Notes: generated from the sequence alone by a model not told the origin. Positions 1 to 7,871 are shown, numbered from the stretch's first letter. The stretch: 38,210 bases of DNA from Chlamydia trachomatis (GCA_945875745.1 CAMCLJ010000012.1:1-38210), one strand, 5' to 3'. A program made the numbers and translations.

Positions 1-186
1 CGATTCAATATTAGCAAGATACTGCACCACCTGATCATAGGTAATCAAAGCAGAGGCATTCAAAGGGTCTTGGTAGCTCGAGCTCTGAGCAGACACTTGA
101 TTGTGCCATCCATAGAGGGGGTGAGATAAGATTGTAGGTCTTAAAAGAATAAGGATGATTTTTGAAAGAAAGGACCGAGTACCCAT
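1..186 (-). CDS. 5' end of an exported protein, cut by the window edge
   Basis: An open frame runs leftward off the window edge, giving 62 residues from the ATG at 186-184. That start has a G-rich ribosome binding site (the GGGGG at 196-200 on the opposite strand) about 8 bases upstream; a second in-frame ATG at 192-190 lies too close to it. The N-terminus has a basic residue, then a hydrophobic stretch (KIILILLRPTIL), then a polar Ser/Gln-rich region, which reads as a signal peptide. The visible mature part ends in ITYDQVVQYLANIES. That resembles the N-terminal segment of M14 zinc carboxypeptidases (a Tyr-x-x-hydrophobic helix before the catalytic domain), but no metal-binding motif is in view, so this is only a hint. 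The gene is divergent from the deubiquitinase gene. The function is unassigned. Confidence 0.55.
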   Translation of the reverse strand, partial: MGTRSFLSKIILILLRPTILSHPLYGWHNQVSAQSSSYQDPLNASALITYDQVVQYLANIES

Positions 187-478
187 ATACATTACCCCCA
201 TTAGATTGGAAGGTAATATTAAATCTTTAGTATATTAATTCTTTCAAGAAAATTATAAACAATCGCACGCAAATAATGAGTGCCTCTCAAACTTACCAAG
301 GGGGGTGATCCTCTTTTTCGGATCACCCAAAAAAACCTCTAAAACTCAATCGATAAAAAAATAAAAATAAAATCGTAAAACACTGAAATAAAAGGATTTA
401 TGTGAGTTATCAGAGAGTCCTTATATAGCCTTAACATATACCGAATACAATGGAAAGAAACTAGATAAGGAAATCCAT
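187..478. other. Divergent intergenic region, AT-rich
   Basis: This stretch must hold the promoters of two divergent genes. I see no convincing -35/-10 pair. It contains the perfect inverted repeat at 303-328 and A-rich tracts at about 351-375. The rightward gene has an AAGGA ribosome binding site at about 467-471. Confidence 0.6.
303..328. repeat. Perfect 9-bp inverted repeat with 8-base spacer
   Basis: GGGTGATCC (303-311) and GGATCACCC (320-328) are exact reverse complements around a T-rich spacer. An A tract follows on the + strand. Neither strand has a T tract after the second arm, so this is not a normal intrinsic terminator. Its place between two divergent genes fits an operator or a 5' leader hairpin better. 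The role is inferred. Confidence 0.6.
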
Positions 479-1921
479 ATGGCTACATTAGTCGCCGCCG
501 CCGAGCCTATCGTATCAAGTCAGTTTAAAGCCAAGTTGGCTCAAGACGGACAAAGCGCTATATTAACTCACAGATATGCTGATGGTAAGACAAGGTCTTG
601 GAGGGTTGAGATCCTAGGTGGTGAGCGTACCATGCGATTAGATAAGGACGGGGCAGATGCAATAGCCCAACTATTTAACGAATCCAAGGAATTACAAGAC
701 CCTTTGTTGCAACGGCGGGGATCAAAAGATCCTTTAATTATCAGTACCCAGAAATCACCAGATGCTTCTATTGGTTGGCAGTGGTCTATTCCAACGTCGG
801 ACGGTAAATCCCCTACATGGAGCACTTTTGAGGCGGATGTAAAATCTCAGGACATATTTACAAAACTATTTGTCAATGTGGGTACGCACCACCCAGAGGC
901 TTCACAGAAGTCAGCTCACGAGCCATCTGCTGCTACAGAGCTACCTAGCCGCACGCCAGATCCAAAGGGTATCCCTAATTTAGGTAATACTTGTTTTATG
1001 AATGCGGCCCTTCAGGGACTACTAAGGATGCCAGGCATTGGGGAGTATTTACAACAAGATCTAGGATTGGCAAAAGGGTCAGATGAACGGCATCTACAAA
1101 CGGCTCTTACCTCACTTTTTGATGAGTTTGAAAAGGAAAAACCTAATTCGGAAACTATCAAGCAAGCTGCAACGAAAATCAGAAATCTACCAAGTATTGC
1201 TAAGTCCTCTAGTCCATACGGCAAGTATGTATTTACAATACCGGATCAGCATGATAGCTTCGAATTTTTGCAACGTATCAAAGAGATGTTGAAGCTAGAT
1301 AATGCCCCAAAGTATTGTATAAAAACTCAAAACTTTGGGGTCGGCTCCGAGGAGGGATCGGGCGTTGAAGGGACATCCTCGCCCAGTCCCATCGCTGACC
1401 CTGAGCCTTCTTGCTGTGTTACCCTGACCGGTGGGCATTTGGAGAATCCTAAGACAAAGTTAGAAATAGACACGCTTCTTTTACAAAATATGAGTGAACA
1501 TGAGGAGCCTGATGCTGAAAGGGTCGAGGTTAAGGTTCAGCAGACCAAATTTACACATGATAACCTTAAAGAGCTTCAGCATTTATCATTTCTCTTGCCT
1601 CGATTTGGAACCGACGACCAGAAACATCAAGGAGCAGTAACCTCTATTTTTTCGAAAAATTTAATGGTGCCTATATCTAAGTCTATTGATCAATCAGACG
1701 AACCAACAATTGTCCCTTTTCAAGCTGACTCTGTGATTTGCCATGAAGGCCGTAATCGACACTCTGGGCATTATGTCACGATTGTGAGAAAAGGCAAGGG
1801 CTTTCAACAAATCTCTGATGAGGGTATTACAACGCTTACCCCGGACCAAGCAGAGGAGATGGCTTCTAAAAATGGCTACATAGTTAATTATAATAAGTTG
1901 CCTGTTGCTACAGAGGATTGA
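479..1921 (+). CDS. USP-family (peptidase C19) deubiquitinase, probable secreted effector
   Basis: The 480-residue protein is predicted to hydrolyse ubiquitin-protein bonds in the host cytosol. It shows the USP signatures in order. The Cys box at about 164-180 contains GIPNLGNTCFMNAALQ, with catalytic Cys172. QHDSFEF at 257-263 is the equivalent of the USP QQDAxEF motif. The His box has HSGHY, with catalytic His431, followed by a likely Asp447 in ISDEG, then a closing Tyr/Val-rich strand. The segment between the boxes fits a shortened fingers/palm region; I see no clear paired CxxC zinc sites. The first 160 residues match nothing I recognise and end in a Ser/Pro-rich linker, as in many effectors. 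There is no signal peptide, which is compatible with type III secretion but does not prove it. The gene stands alone, and parts of it look less AT-rich than its neighbours, which suggests transfer from a eukaryote. The family call is firm; effector status is inferred. Confidence 0.85.
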   Translation: MATLVAAAEPIVSSQFKAKLAQDGQSAILTHRYADGKTRSWRVEILGGERTMRLDKDGADAIAQLFNESKELQDPLLQRRGSKDPLIISTQKSPDASIGWQWSIPTSDGKSPTWSTFEADVKSQDIFTKLFVNVGTHHPEASQKSAHEPSAATELPSRTPDPKGIPNLGNTCFMNAALQGLLRMPGIGEYLQQDLGLAKGSDERHLQTALTSLFDEFEKEKPNSETIKQAATKIRNLPSIAKSSSPYGKYVFTIPDQHDSFEFLQRIKEMLKLDNAPKYCIKTQNFGVGSEEGSGVEGTSSPSPIADPEPSCCVTLTGGHLENPKTKLEIDTLLLQNMSEHEEPDAERVEVKVQQTKFTHDNLKELQHLSFLLPRFGTDDQKHQGAVTSIFSKNLMVPISKSIDQSDEPTIVPFQADSVICHEGRNRHSGHYVTIVRKGKGFQQISDEGITTLTPDQAEEMASKNGYIVNYNKLPVATED

Positions 1922-2266
1922 CGTCTATTTAGTAACGCCGTTAGCTTTTACAAATGAAATCAACTCTATTCTATGAGCACAGTCAATTGCTGGGTCCCTA
2001 TCCCTGCATAATCGACCTTTTCACCCTTTTAGAAAAAGCACGTTCATAAGTATCTCATAGACCCTCGACTATACAAGGGGTTACGAAGGTTCTTTTTTAT
2101 GATAATTCAATATGTAAGTAGGTGGTCGATTGCCTCTTACTCTCTTACCAGATTTTAGCCTGATTCAAGGCTCTTTTCATCTCTTTATAAGACCTGCTTC
2201 CTAGCTAGTAAAAAAATCGGACAGTGTTCTACAATACGGCCTGAACTAGTCTAGCAGGAGGACGCA
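1922..2266. other. Intergenic region between the deubiquitinase gene and trxA
   Basis: No coding frame of note. A weak hairpin AGCCT/AGGCT at 2157-2172 followed by CTCTTTTC may end the upstream transcript, but its stem is only 5 bp. A -10-like hexamer and a strong ribosome binding site for trxA lie at its right end. No tRNA fold was seen. Confidence 0.5.
2230..2235 (+). promoter_or_regulatory. Candidate -10 element of trxA
   Basis: TACAAT lies 31 bases before the trxA start codon. No matching -35 is visible at 16-18 bases. A start near 2242 would give a short leader with the AGGAGG ribosome binding site at 2256-2261. Confidence 0.3.
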
Positions 2267-2587
2267 ATGACAAACGAAGAGATTAAAAAAATTACAGAAG
2301 ATACTTTCCAGGCAGATATCGCTCATGGAGTCACCCTTGTTGATTTTTATGCTGATTGGTGCGGCCCCTGCCGTATGCTAGCGCCAGTGCTTGCTAAAGC
2401 AGCGAAAGAAGTTAAGGGCAAGGCTGTGGTAGCTAAGCTCGATATCGATCACGCTCAAGGGGTATCAGCCACCTACAAAGTGACATCAGTGCCTACCATG
2501 ATCCTTTTTAAAGACGGCAAAGAAGTCGGCCGCCTTGTAGGATTAAGAGATGCTGAAGCTGTCATTGAATTTATTCATTCTGCATAA
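2267..2587 (+). CDS. trxA: Thioredoxin
   Basis: A 106-residue single-domain cytoplasmic thioredoxin, the usual size for the family. It reduces protein disulfides and is itself recharged by thioredoxin reductase with NADPH. The redox motif is WCGPC with Cys32 and Cys35. The buried Asp26 and the cis-proline loop (SVPT, Pro76) are present, and the C-terminal LVGLRDAEAV helix is typical. The start has an AGGAGG ribosome binding site 5 bases upstream. In Chlamydia trxA sits beside the spoU/trmL methylase gene; here the transporter fusion gene has come between them. The gene is monocistronic: a terminator follows within 15 bases and the next gene is convergent. Confidence 0.97.
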   Translation: MTNEEIKKITEDTFQADIAHGVTLVDFYADWCGPCRMLAPVLAKAAKEVKGKAVVAKLDIDHAQGVSATYKVTSVPTMILFKDGKEVGRLVGLRDAEAVIEFIHSA

Positions 2588-2598
2588 ATCAGATAGAG

Positions 2599-2623
2599 CA
2601 AGGGGCAGGCTTTCTGCCCCTTG
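2599..2623. terminator. Intrinsic terminator after trxA
   Basis: A 10-bp perfect stem, CAAGGGGCAG (2599-2608) with CTGCCCCTTG (2614-2623), closes a GCTTT loop and is followed by TATTTTC. It sits between the convergent ends of trxA and the transporter fusion and could serve both strands, though the T tract favours rightward transcripts. Confidence 0.8.
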
Positions 2624-2628
2624 TATTT

Positions 2629-4782
2629 TCATTCATCCCATTTTAAAACATTTTTTAAAATCGACCATCTAGGCTCATAAGGGGCTGCTATTTCTGTTTT
2701 CCCAAGGACCCACAGATCGTATTGCTTTTGTTGAAAGCCACTAGTTTCTTTAAGAGAGAGCCACTGGTTCAGATAATTTAAAAACTGAGGGCTTGTCGTA
2801 TTAATAGCGTAGCCTAAACAATCGATGCCTATGACAGGGGTTGGGAAAAGGACTCTGATCTCACTTTTTCCAATAGACCAGACGATTGCTTGCTGCTCTT
2901 CCCATAGGATGGCATCCGCCTCTTCGGGGTTGAAATCATCATAGCTGTTTAAATAGATCAGGGGATGACGGGGAAACCGTTCTTTGGCAAGAGCCTCATA
3001 AGAGGATCCTTTAAGAACTGCGATCCTTAAGTGGGGGTTGTTTTCTACATAGGTAGTGGAGCTAAAGTGGCCTCTATTGTGTTCTGTAGTTACAAAGACG
3101 AATCTAGGAAGCATGTAAGGCTTTGTAAAAGACATGTATTTTAAACGCTCTTCGGTAATCGATATCCCCGACATCACAATATCTAGATCATTGTTTTTCA
3201 GATGGGTATTTAGATCCCCTATTTTGATCGGTATAAACTCTATAGAGCAGTCCAGATCGTATCCGAGCTCATAGGCAAAAGCTGTATCGTAACCTACAAG
3301 ATGGTCGTCATAGTTATTAAAACTAAATGGAGGGGAATGTGCGATGAACCCAACTCTTAGCACCTTTGTTCTTAGTATTCTGTTAAAAGTATCCTCAGAG
3401 CTAGTATCTTGTTGTGATAGCTGCTTTATATCCTTGGTAGATACGTGTAGATTGGATGAAATACTCAGCTCATAAATGCTTTTCTTCAAACTTTTAATTT
3501 CAGGCAGCGGCGCGTAGTTTTTTAAGATGAAAAACAACAGCAGGACAGGACCTATCGTTACTGCGCTATGTTTTAAAATCCTTCCATAGGAGGTAAGAAT
3601 TTTTCTTCTGCATGCAAGGGTAATTAAAAAGCATAATGTTGAGATCTGCATGACAGAGACTCCCGCTTGAAAACCAGATGTAAACGGCAGGGTGGTCAGA
3701 TACAGATTGACTGCTTCTATAGGCAGTCCTAGTGAATTGAGAGTAAAGGTAAGGCTGTTAATCCAAGAGCCGATGCCGACAGCGCCAAGGCTTGTTAAGA
3801 ACGATGTCAGAAACAGCTCTATTTGACTGTGGACTTGCATCGGCTGGTGGTAAAAAATCGATACAAAGAACACAAAGATCGTTATAAATAACGAACCCAT
3901 AGGCAGATTAAAAATCACAGAGACAGTACCCTGAATCTGAGTTTGTGATTTTTCATCAAAAGGTTCTAGCGCTTGAGTCTCTTTGCGCAACAGTTCAATG
4001 ATATAGGGGATACACACAATCACCACGTTTGTTGTATATGCAAGAAGTAGGATAGGAGAGAGGAGCTTGAGCCAGCGGTAGGGGTTGATGTGTGTGAGCA
4101 TGTGGGTAAGTCTTGGAAAAATCCAAAAAATAATCGTGCATACACAGGTGATATATAAGATCAGGTAGGAGCTGATTTGTTTGATTGTAGAAAATTCAAT
4201 AGTCCCTGCTTGATTGGCGATAATTAAAAATGTTCCAAGGGGAGTGATTTTTGCAATCCACAAGGTGATTTTTGTAAGGGCTTCTACTAAGAACTTTAAA
4301 GGGTTAATCAGAGTTTCTTTTTCTTTCATCTGCATCAGCGCAATGCCGATGAATAATGAAAAAATGACGATTGCTGGAACGATATTGTTTGCTAGATCAT
4401 AGAAGATATTTTCTGGTATGAGCAGCTCAGCAAAATTAATCGAGGATGTCTCAGTCGAGATATACCCAGATTGTGTGCTCTCAGCTTTTGGGAATGTCCC
4501 GTAAACTAAATAGATCATAGCAATGTTAATCGACCAGGCGATGCCGATAAACATGATCCCTTTTTTTATGATGAGCTTGGCTTGAAAGGGGGTAAGCTGA
4601 GCTACCCCATGTATAATTGCTACGATAAGATAAGGGATCGCAGTGGCTTTTAGCAGCATGATGTAGGCGCTGCCATAGGGAGCGAAAAATGAACAGAGGT
4701 CTCCGAAGAAAAATCCTGTTAGAATACCTAAGGCAGTGGCAACAGCCATCTGCACTGCCAGCGACATTTTGAAAAAGCTCAT
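2629..4782 (-). CDS. Fusion of a dicarboxylate/amino-acid symporter-like domain to a periplasmic solute-binding domain
   Basis: The 717-residue protein has two halves. Residues 1-400 form a multi-pass membrane region with the layout of the SDF/DAACS (GltP-type) symporters. A further membrane segment at about 408-422 would place the rest in the periplasm. Residues 470-697 are a type 3 extracellular solute-binding domain (LRVGFIAHSPPFSF, GYDTAFAYEL, LDIVMSGISITEERL), the kind that feeds polar amino-acid transporters. The symporter half is strongly diverged. The NMDGT motif is replaced by NLPMGS (292-297), the serine-rich hairpin by AYTTNVVIV (248-256), and the Asp/Arg/Asn residues of the last helix are not recognisable. 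Import of an amino acid or dicarboxylate, with substrate delivery by the attached domain, is the likeliest role; cation coupling is doubtful. The gene is last in the hisS-aspS-mip-trmL run, 3 bases after trmL. Confidence 0.8.
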   Translation of the reverse strand: MSFFKMSLAVQMAVATALGILTGFFFGDLCSFFAPYGSAYIMLLKATAIPYLIVAIIHGVAQLTPFQAKLIIKKGIMFIGIAWSINIAMIYLVYGTFPKAESTQSGYISTETSSINFAELLIPENIFYDLANNIVPAIVIFSLFIGIALMQMKEKETLINPLKFLVEALTKITLWIAKITPLGTFLIIANQAGTIEFSTIKQISSYLILYITCVCTIIFWIFPRLTHMLTHINPYRWLKLLSPILLLAYTTNVVIVCIPYIIELLRKETQALEPFDEKSQTQIQGTVSVIFNLPMGSLFITIFVFFVSIFYHQPMQVHSQIELFLTSFLTSLGAVGIGSWINSLTFTLNSLGLPIEAVNLYLTTLPFTSGFQAGVSVMQISTLCFLITLACRRKILTSYGRILKHSAVTIGPVLLLFFILKNYAPLPEIKSLKKSIYELSISSNLHVSTKDIKQLSQQDTSSEDTFNRILRTKVLRVGFIAHSPPFSFNNYDDHLVGYDTAFAYELGYDLDCSIEFIPIKIGDLNTHLKNNDLDIVMSGISITEERLKYMSFTKPYMLPRFVFVTTEHNRGHFSSTTYVENNPHLRIAVLKGSSYEALAKERFPRHPLIYLNSYDDFNPEEADAILWEEQQAIVWSIGKSEIRVLFPTPVIGIDCLGYAINTTSPQFLNYLNQWLSLKETSGFQQKQYDLWVLGKTEIAAPYEPRWSILKNVLKWDE

Positions 4783-4785
4783 TGC

Positions 4786-5238
4786 CTACCTATTAGAAAA
4801 GCCCTGCTGTCTCCAAGCTTCGTATAATACTATCGAAACAGTATTGGCTAAATTCAAGCAACGAGAATTTTCTATCATAGGGACAGTATAAAATTTTTCT
4901 GGGTATTTTTCGTGAAAATAGGCAGGTAACCCCGCAGTTTCAGATCCGAAAATCAAAAAATCGGTCGGCTGATAAGAAATTTCTGTATAAAGTGGTTTAG
5001 CATGACTTGAGAAAAAAAAGAAATTCGAGGTGGTTGAGAGAAGAATATTTTCTAAATTTTCGGTGATCTCTACAGGAACACCTTCCCAATAATCTAATCC
5101 AGCTCGTTTTAGCCATCTATCAGAAACGCTAAAACCTAACGGTTTGATGAGCATGAGCTCATTACCGGAAACACTGCAAGTTCTTACAATATTTCCGGTA
5201 TTTTGAGGGATTTGCGGCTGGTATAGAATGACTTTCAT
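4786..5238 (-). CDS. trmL: tRNA (cytidine/uridine-34 2'-O)-methyltransferase, SpoU/TrmH family
   Basis: A 150-residue SPOUT methyltransferase that 2'-O-methylates the wobble base of certain tRNA-Leu species with S-adenosylmethionine. The family's three signatures are visible: PQIPQNTGNIVRTC at 8-21, LIFGSETAGLP at 95-105, and IENSRCLNLANTVSIVLYEA at 122-141, which forms the trefoil-knot SAM site. The minimal length without an N-terminal RNA-binding domain is that of TrmL rather than RlmB or TrmH. In C. trachomatis the matching gene (annotated spoU) also sits beside mip. It lies 20 bases after mip and 3 bases before the transporter gene, so it is almost certainly cotranscribed. The exact tRNA target is inferred from the family. 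Confidence 0.9.
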   Translation of the reverse strand: MKVILYQPQIPQNTGNIVRTCSVSGNELMLIKPLGFSVSDRWLKRAGLDYWEGVPVEITENLENILLSTTSNFFFFSSHAKPLYTEISYQPTDFLIFGSETAGLPAYFHEKYPEKFYTVPMIENSRCLNLANTVSIVLYEAWRQQGFSNR

Positions 5239-5258
5239 ATTGCCGCTATGATTTTTTA

Positions 5259-6035
5259 TTATCTGATCGCGTCTGTTGTATCTAGAGGAGCTGCGATTTC
5301 TGCTGACTGTTCGATAGGCTGTTTTAATAGCTCATCGCTTGTCTGCATTGGAGCATCTGCTTTGACTAGCTGTATTTCAAAAGTAAGAAGGGAATTAGGA
5401 GGTAGTGATCCTTTAGTTCCATAAGCTAGTTCTGGGTGTATGTAGATGGTTCGCTTTTCCCCTTCTTTCATTCCGATCATTCCCTGTTGCAGACCTGGGA
5501 TCATTTCATCGAGGGAGATATGCTCATCTTCTTTTGACTCACCAAAAACAGAGCCATCTAAAAATTTACCGACGTAGCGGATAACTGGAGCTAAATTGGC
5601 TTGTAGAGGCAGGCCAGATCCTTCTTGCTCAATTTTATATTGGATCTTACCTTTTTCTATGCTCACTACATTTTTGGTTTTTTTATTCTTTTTTAAAAAG
5701 TCTTCTGCTTTTGAAAGATTAGTCTTTGATTGTTCTGTAAACGCAGCCTCTTGAATCGCAGTAATCGCCTGAATGCATTCCACTTCTGACATAGGAGATG
5801 CTTTACCAAGTGATGCGTCTTTGAGCCCTGTAACAATTGCTTGCATATCGAACTGGAATCCCAAAGATTCGAGGTTTTTACCGATTAAATGTCCAAAAGC
5901 TTCTGAAATTTTTGCAATTTCTGGTTTAGGGGATTCGTTTAATGAACTAGCAACAGGTCCCTGGCTTTCTTCTCCATTTAGATTAGAAAAAATGAGTGTT
6001 AAAAGAGAAGAGGAATATAAAACAGCTTTATTCAT
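5259..6035 (-). CDS. mip: Mip-like FKBP-type peptidyl-prolyl isomerase
   Basis: A 258-residue exported foldase. Residues 1-22 look like a signal peptide (MNKAVLYSSSLLTLIFSNLN) with no lipobox cysteine, whereas chlamydial Mip is described as a lipoprotein. Residues 40-125 resemble the helical dimerisation domain of Mip/FkpA, and 145-226 are the FKBP domain (VIRYVGKFLDGSVF, GLQQGMIGMKEGEKRTIYI, ELAYGTKG). In the active site, Phe164, Tyr205 and Phe219 are kept. The Asp that normally follows the Phe is Gly165, and the Trp at the pocket floor is Leu182, so activity may be reduced or altered. A Glu/Gln-rich tail of about 30 residues follows. It should act in the periplasm on outer-envelope proteins. 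It sits 48 bases downstream of aspS, as in Chlamydia. Confidence 0.9.
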   Translation of the reverse strand: MNKAVLYSSSLLTLIFSNLNGEESQGPVASSLNESPKPEIAKISEAFGHLIGKNLESLGFQFDMQAIVTGLKDASLGKASPMSEVECIQAITAIQEAAFTEQSKTNLSKAEDFLKKNKKTKNVVSIEKGKIQYKIEQEGSGLPLQANLAPVIRYVGKFLDGSVFGESKEDEHISLDEMIPGLQQGMIGMKEGEKRTIYIHPELAYGTKGSLPPNSLLTFEIQLVKADAPMQTSDELLKQPIEQSAEIAAPLDTTDAIR

Positions 6036-6083
6036 AGTAATAGGCTCCTAAAATTTTATGTATAATCTATAATAACTTCGACA

Positions 6084-7871
6084 TTATATCCAAGCGATTT
6101 CCTTCGGACTGGTTTTTATTTCAAGTTCTTTAAGTTGCTCGTTTGATACATTAGATGGGCATTGCATCATTAAATCACTGGCTTTTTGTGTTTTAGGGAA
6201 TGCAATTACATCTCTAATATTTTCTGTTTTGCATAAAAGCATAATAATTCGATCAAGGCCAAAAGCAAACCCTAAGTGGGGCGGTGTTCCATATTTGAGA
6301 GCGTCTACAAAGAATCCGAATTTATCGTGTATTTCCTTATCTGAAAGCTTGAGTAGGGAAAAGATTTTTTCTTGCATATCCCCATTATGAATTCTCTGAG
6401 AGCCTCCACCAATTTCATACCCATTTAATACCAGGTCATATGCTAGAGCCCGTGTTTTTATTGGATCTTTTTCGAGTAAAGACAGATCGTCAAAATGAGG
6501 CGAGGTAAATGGGTGGTGCTCGCTTTCGATTCTCTGTTCATCCGGGTTCCATTTAAACATTGGGAAGTCAACTACCCATAAAAATTTATAATCGCTTGGG
6601 TCAATCAGATTTCTATCTTTAGCAAGCTTGCGGCGCAGGTGGTCTAATCCTTGATTGACCCTCTCTTCTGGTCCTGCCGCCAAGAAGATTAGGTCTCCAA
6701 TTTGCATATCAAACTTTTTGATTAGCTCTTGTTGGAGCTGCTCTGAAAAGAATTTGACGATGCTAGAAGAGAGTCCTTCTTCTTGTCTTTTCATCCAGCC
6801 AAGACCCATTAAACCTAATTGGGATACAAATTGGGTATATTCATCGATTTCTTTTCTCGAGATGTCAGCGCCTTTTTTTACGCAAATCCCTTTTACACAA
6901 CCGCCAGCACTTAGGTTTTCTTTGAAAACAGTAAATTCAGATTGGCTGGCAATTTCATCGATTCGATTAAGTTTCATCCCGAATCGCATATCGGGTCGAT
7001 CTGTCCCATAAGTTTCCATTGCTTCTTTGTGGGGCATTCTCAGAAAAGGAGTTTTGATCTCTAGGTTTCCAGCTTCTTTGAAGATATGGCAGATAAGCCC
7101 TTCTAATATCTTATGCAATATCTCAGGGCTCCCAAAACTCATTTCTATATCGATCTGTGTAAATTCAGGTTGCCTGTCTGCTCTGAGATCTTCGTCTCTA
7201 AAGCATTGTGCAATCTGAAAATACCTATCCATTCCAGAGACCATCAAGAGCTGTTTAAAGATTTGTGGTGATTGGGGAAGGGCGTAGAAATTGCCTGGAT
7301 GTACTCGTGAAGGCACTAGATAATCCCTTGCTCCTTCAGGTGTAGATTTTGCTAAAATAGGAGTGGTGACTTCTAAGAAACCTTCGCCGCTCATAAAGTT
7401 TCTAGTTGCAAGCATTGCTTTATGACGCACTTGCAGATTGTGAATTACCTGTCCTCTTCGAATATCAAGATATCGATATTTTAAGCGGAGTTCTTCATTC
7501 ACTTCGATATGTTCATCACAAATAGAAAATGGGGGTGTTTTCGCTTGCGATAAGATGTTTAGATCTGTCGCTTCAATCTCAATTTCCCCTGTAGGAAGAT
7601 TGGGATTAGTCTTTCCTTCTCCTCTTGAAATCACACGCCCTTTAATCGAGATCACCCACTCACTTCTGAGTTTGGAAGCTTTTTCATGAATTGCCTGGTT
7701 GATCTTTGGATCGAATACAATTTGTGTCAGCCCAAAACGGTCTCTAAGGTCTATGAAGATCAGTCCCCCGTGGTCTCTACGCCGGTGGACCCATCCAGAT
7801 AAGGTGACAGTAGTGCCCAGGTTTTTGATTGTTAAGCTGCCGCAAGTATGTGTTCGTAGATAGTCAGACAT
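6084..7871 (-). CDS. aspS: Aspartyl-tRNA synthetase, probably non-discriminating
   Basis: A 595-residue class IIb synthetase of bacterial type. It has an N-terminal OB fold that binds the anticodon (about 1-105), catalytic motif 2 (FRDEDLRADRQPEFTQIDIEM, 224-244), the bacterial GAD insertion (about 290-410), and motif 3 with Arg541 in GLDR. His34 (RRRDHGG) and Gly86 (GEGKTNPNL) match the pair found in enzymes that charge both tRNA-Asp and tRNA-Asn; E. coli-type specific enzymes have Leu and Lys there. This implies that Asn-tRNA is made by a GatCAB amidotransferase, as known for C. trachomatis. The start codon overlaps the end of hisS by 8 bases (ATGTCTGA), which implies translational coupling. 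Confidence 0.97.
   Translation of the reverse strand: MSDYLRTHTCGSLTIKNLGTTVTLSGWVHRRRDHGGLIFIDLRDRFGLTQIVFDPKINQAIHEKASKLRSEWVISIKGRVISRGEGKTNPNLPTGEIEIEATDLNILSQAKTPPFSICDEHIEVNEELRLKYRYLDIRRGQVIHNLQVRHKAMLATRNFMSGEGFLEVTTPILAKSTPEGARDYLVPSRVHPGNFYALPQSPQIFKQLLMVSGMDRYFQIAQCFRDEDLRADRQPEFTQIDIEMSFGSPEILHKILEGLICHIFKEAGNLEIKTPFLRMPHKEAMETYGTDRPDMRFGMKLNRIDEIASQSEFTVFKENLSAGGCVKGICVKKGADISRKEIDEYTQFVSQLGLMGLGWMKRQEEGLSSSIVKFFSEQLQQELIKKFDMQIGDLIFLAAGPEERVNQGLDHLRRKLAKDRNLIDPSDYKFLWVVDFPMFKWNPDEQRIESEHHPFTSPHFDDLSLLEKDPIKTRALAYDLVLNGYEIGGGSQRIHNGDMQEKIFSLLKLSDKEIHDKFGFFVDALKYGTPPHLGFAFGLDRIIMLLCKTENIRDVIAFPKTQKASDLMMQCPSNVSNEQLKELEIKTSPKEIAWI

Noticed and set aside
303-328. Inverted repeat as an intrinsic terminator
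   Set aside because: The tract following it on the + strand is A, not T, and the flanking genes diverge.
568-825. Opposite-strand frame within the deubiquitinase gene
   Set aside because: It is a shadow of the real frame, with no motif or ribosome binding site; similar shadows in hisS, aspS, dnaE and lnt were also left out.
1922-2266. A tRNA or small RNA in the deubiquitinase-trxA gap
   Set aside because: I found no T-arm consensus, acceptor pairing or CCA-like end; only weak 5-bp stems.
4214-4402. Possible frameshift or gene boundary within the transporter fusion
   Set aside because: The leftward frame is continuous across both domains, and the linker between them reads naturally, so a true fusion is the simpler view.
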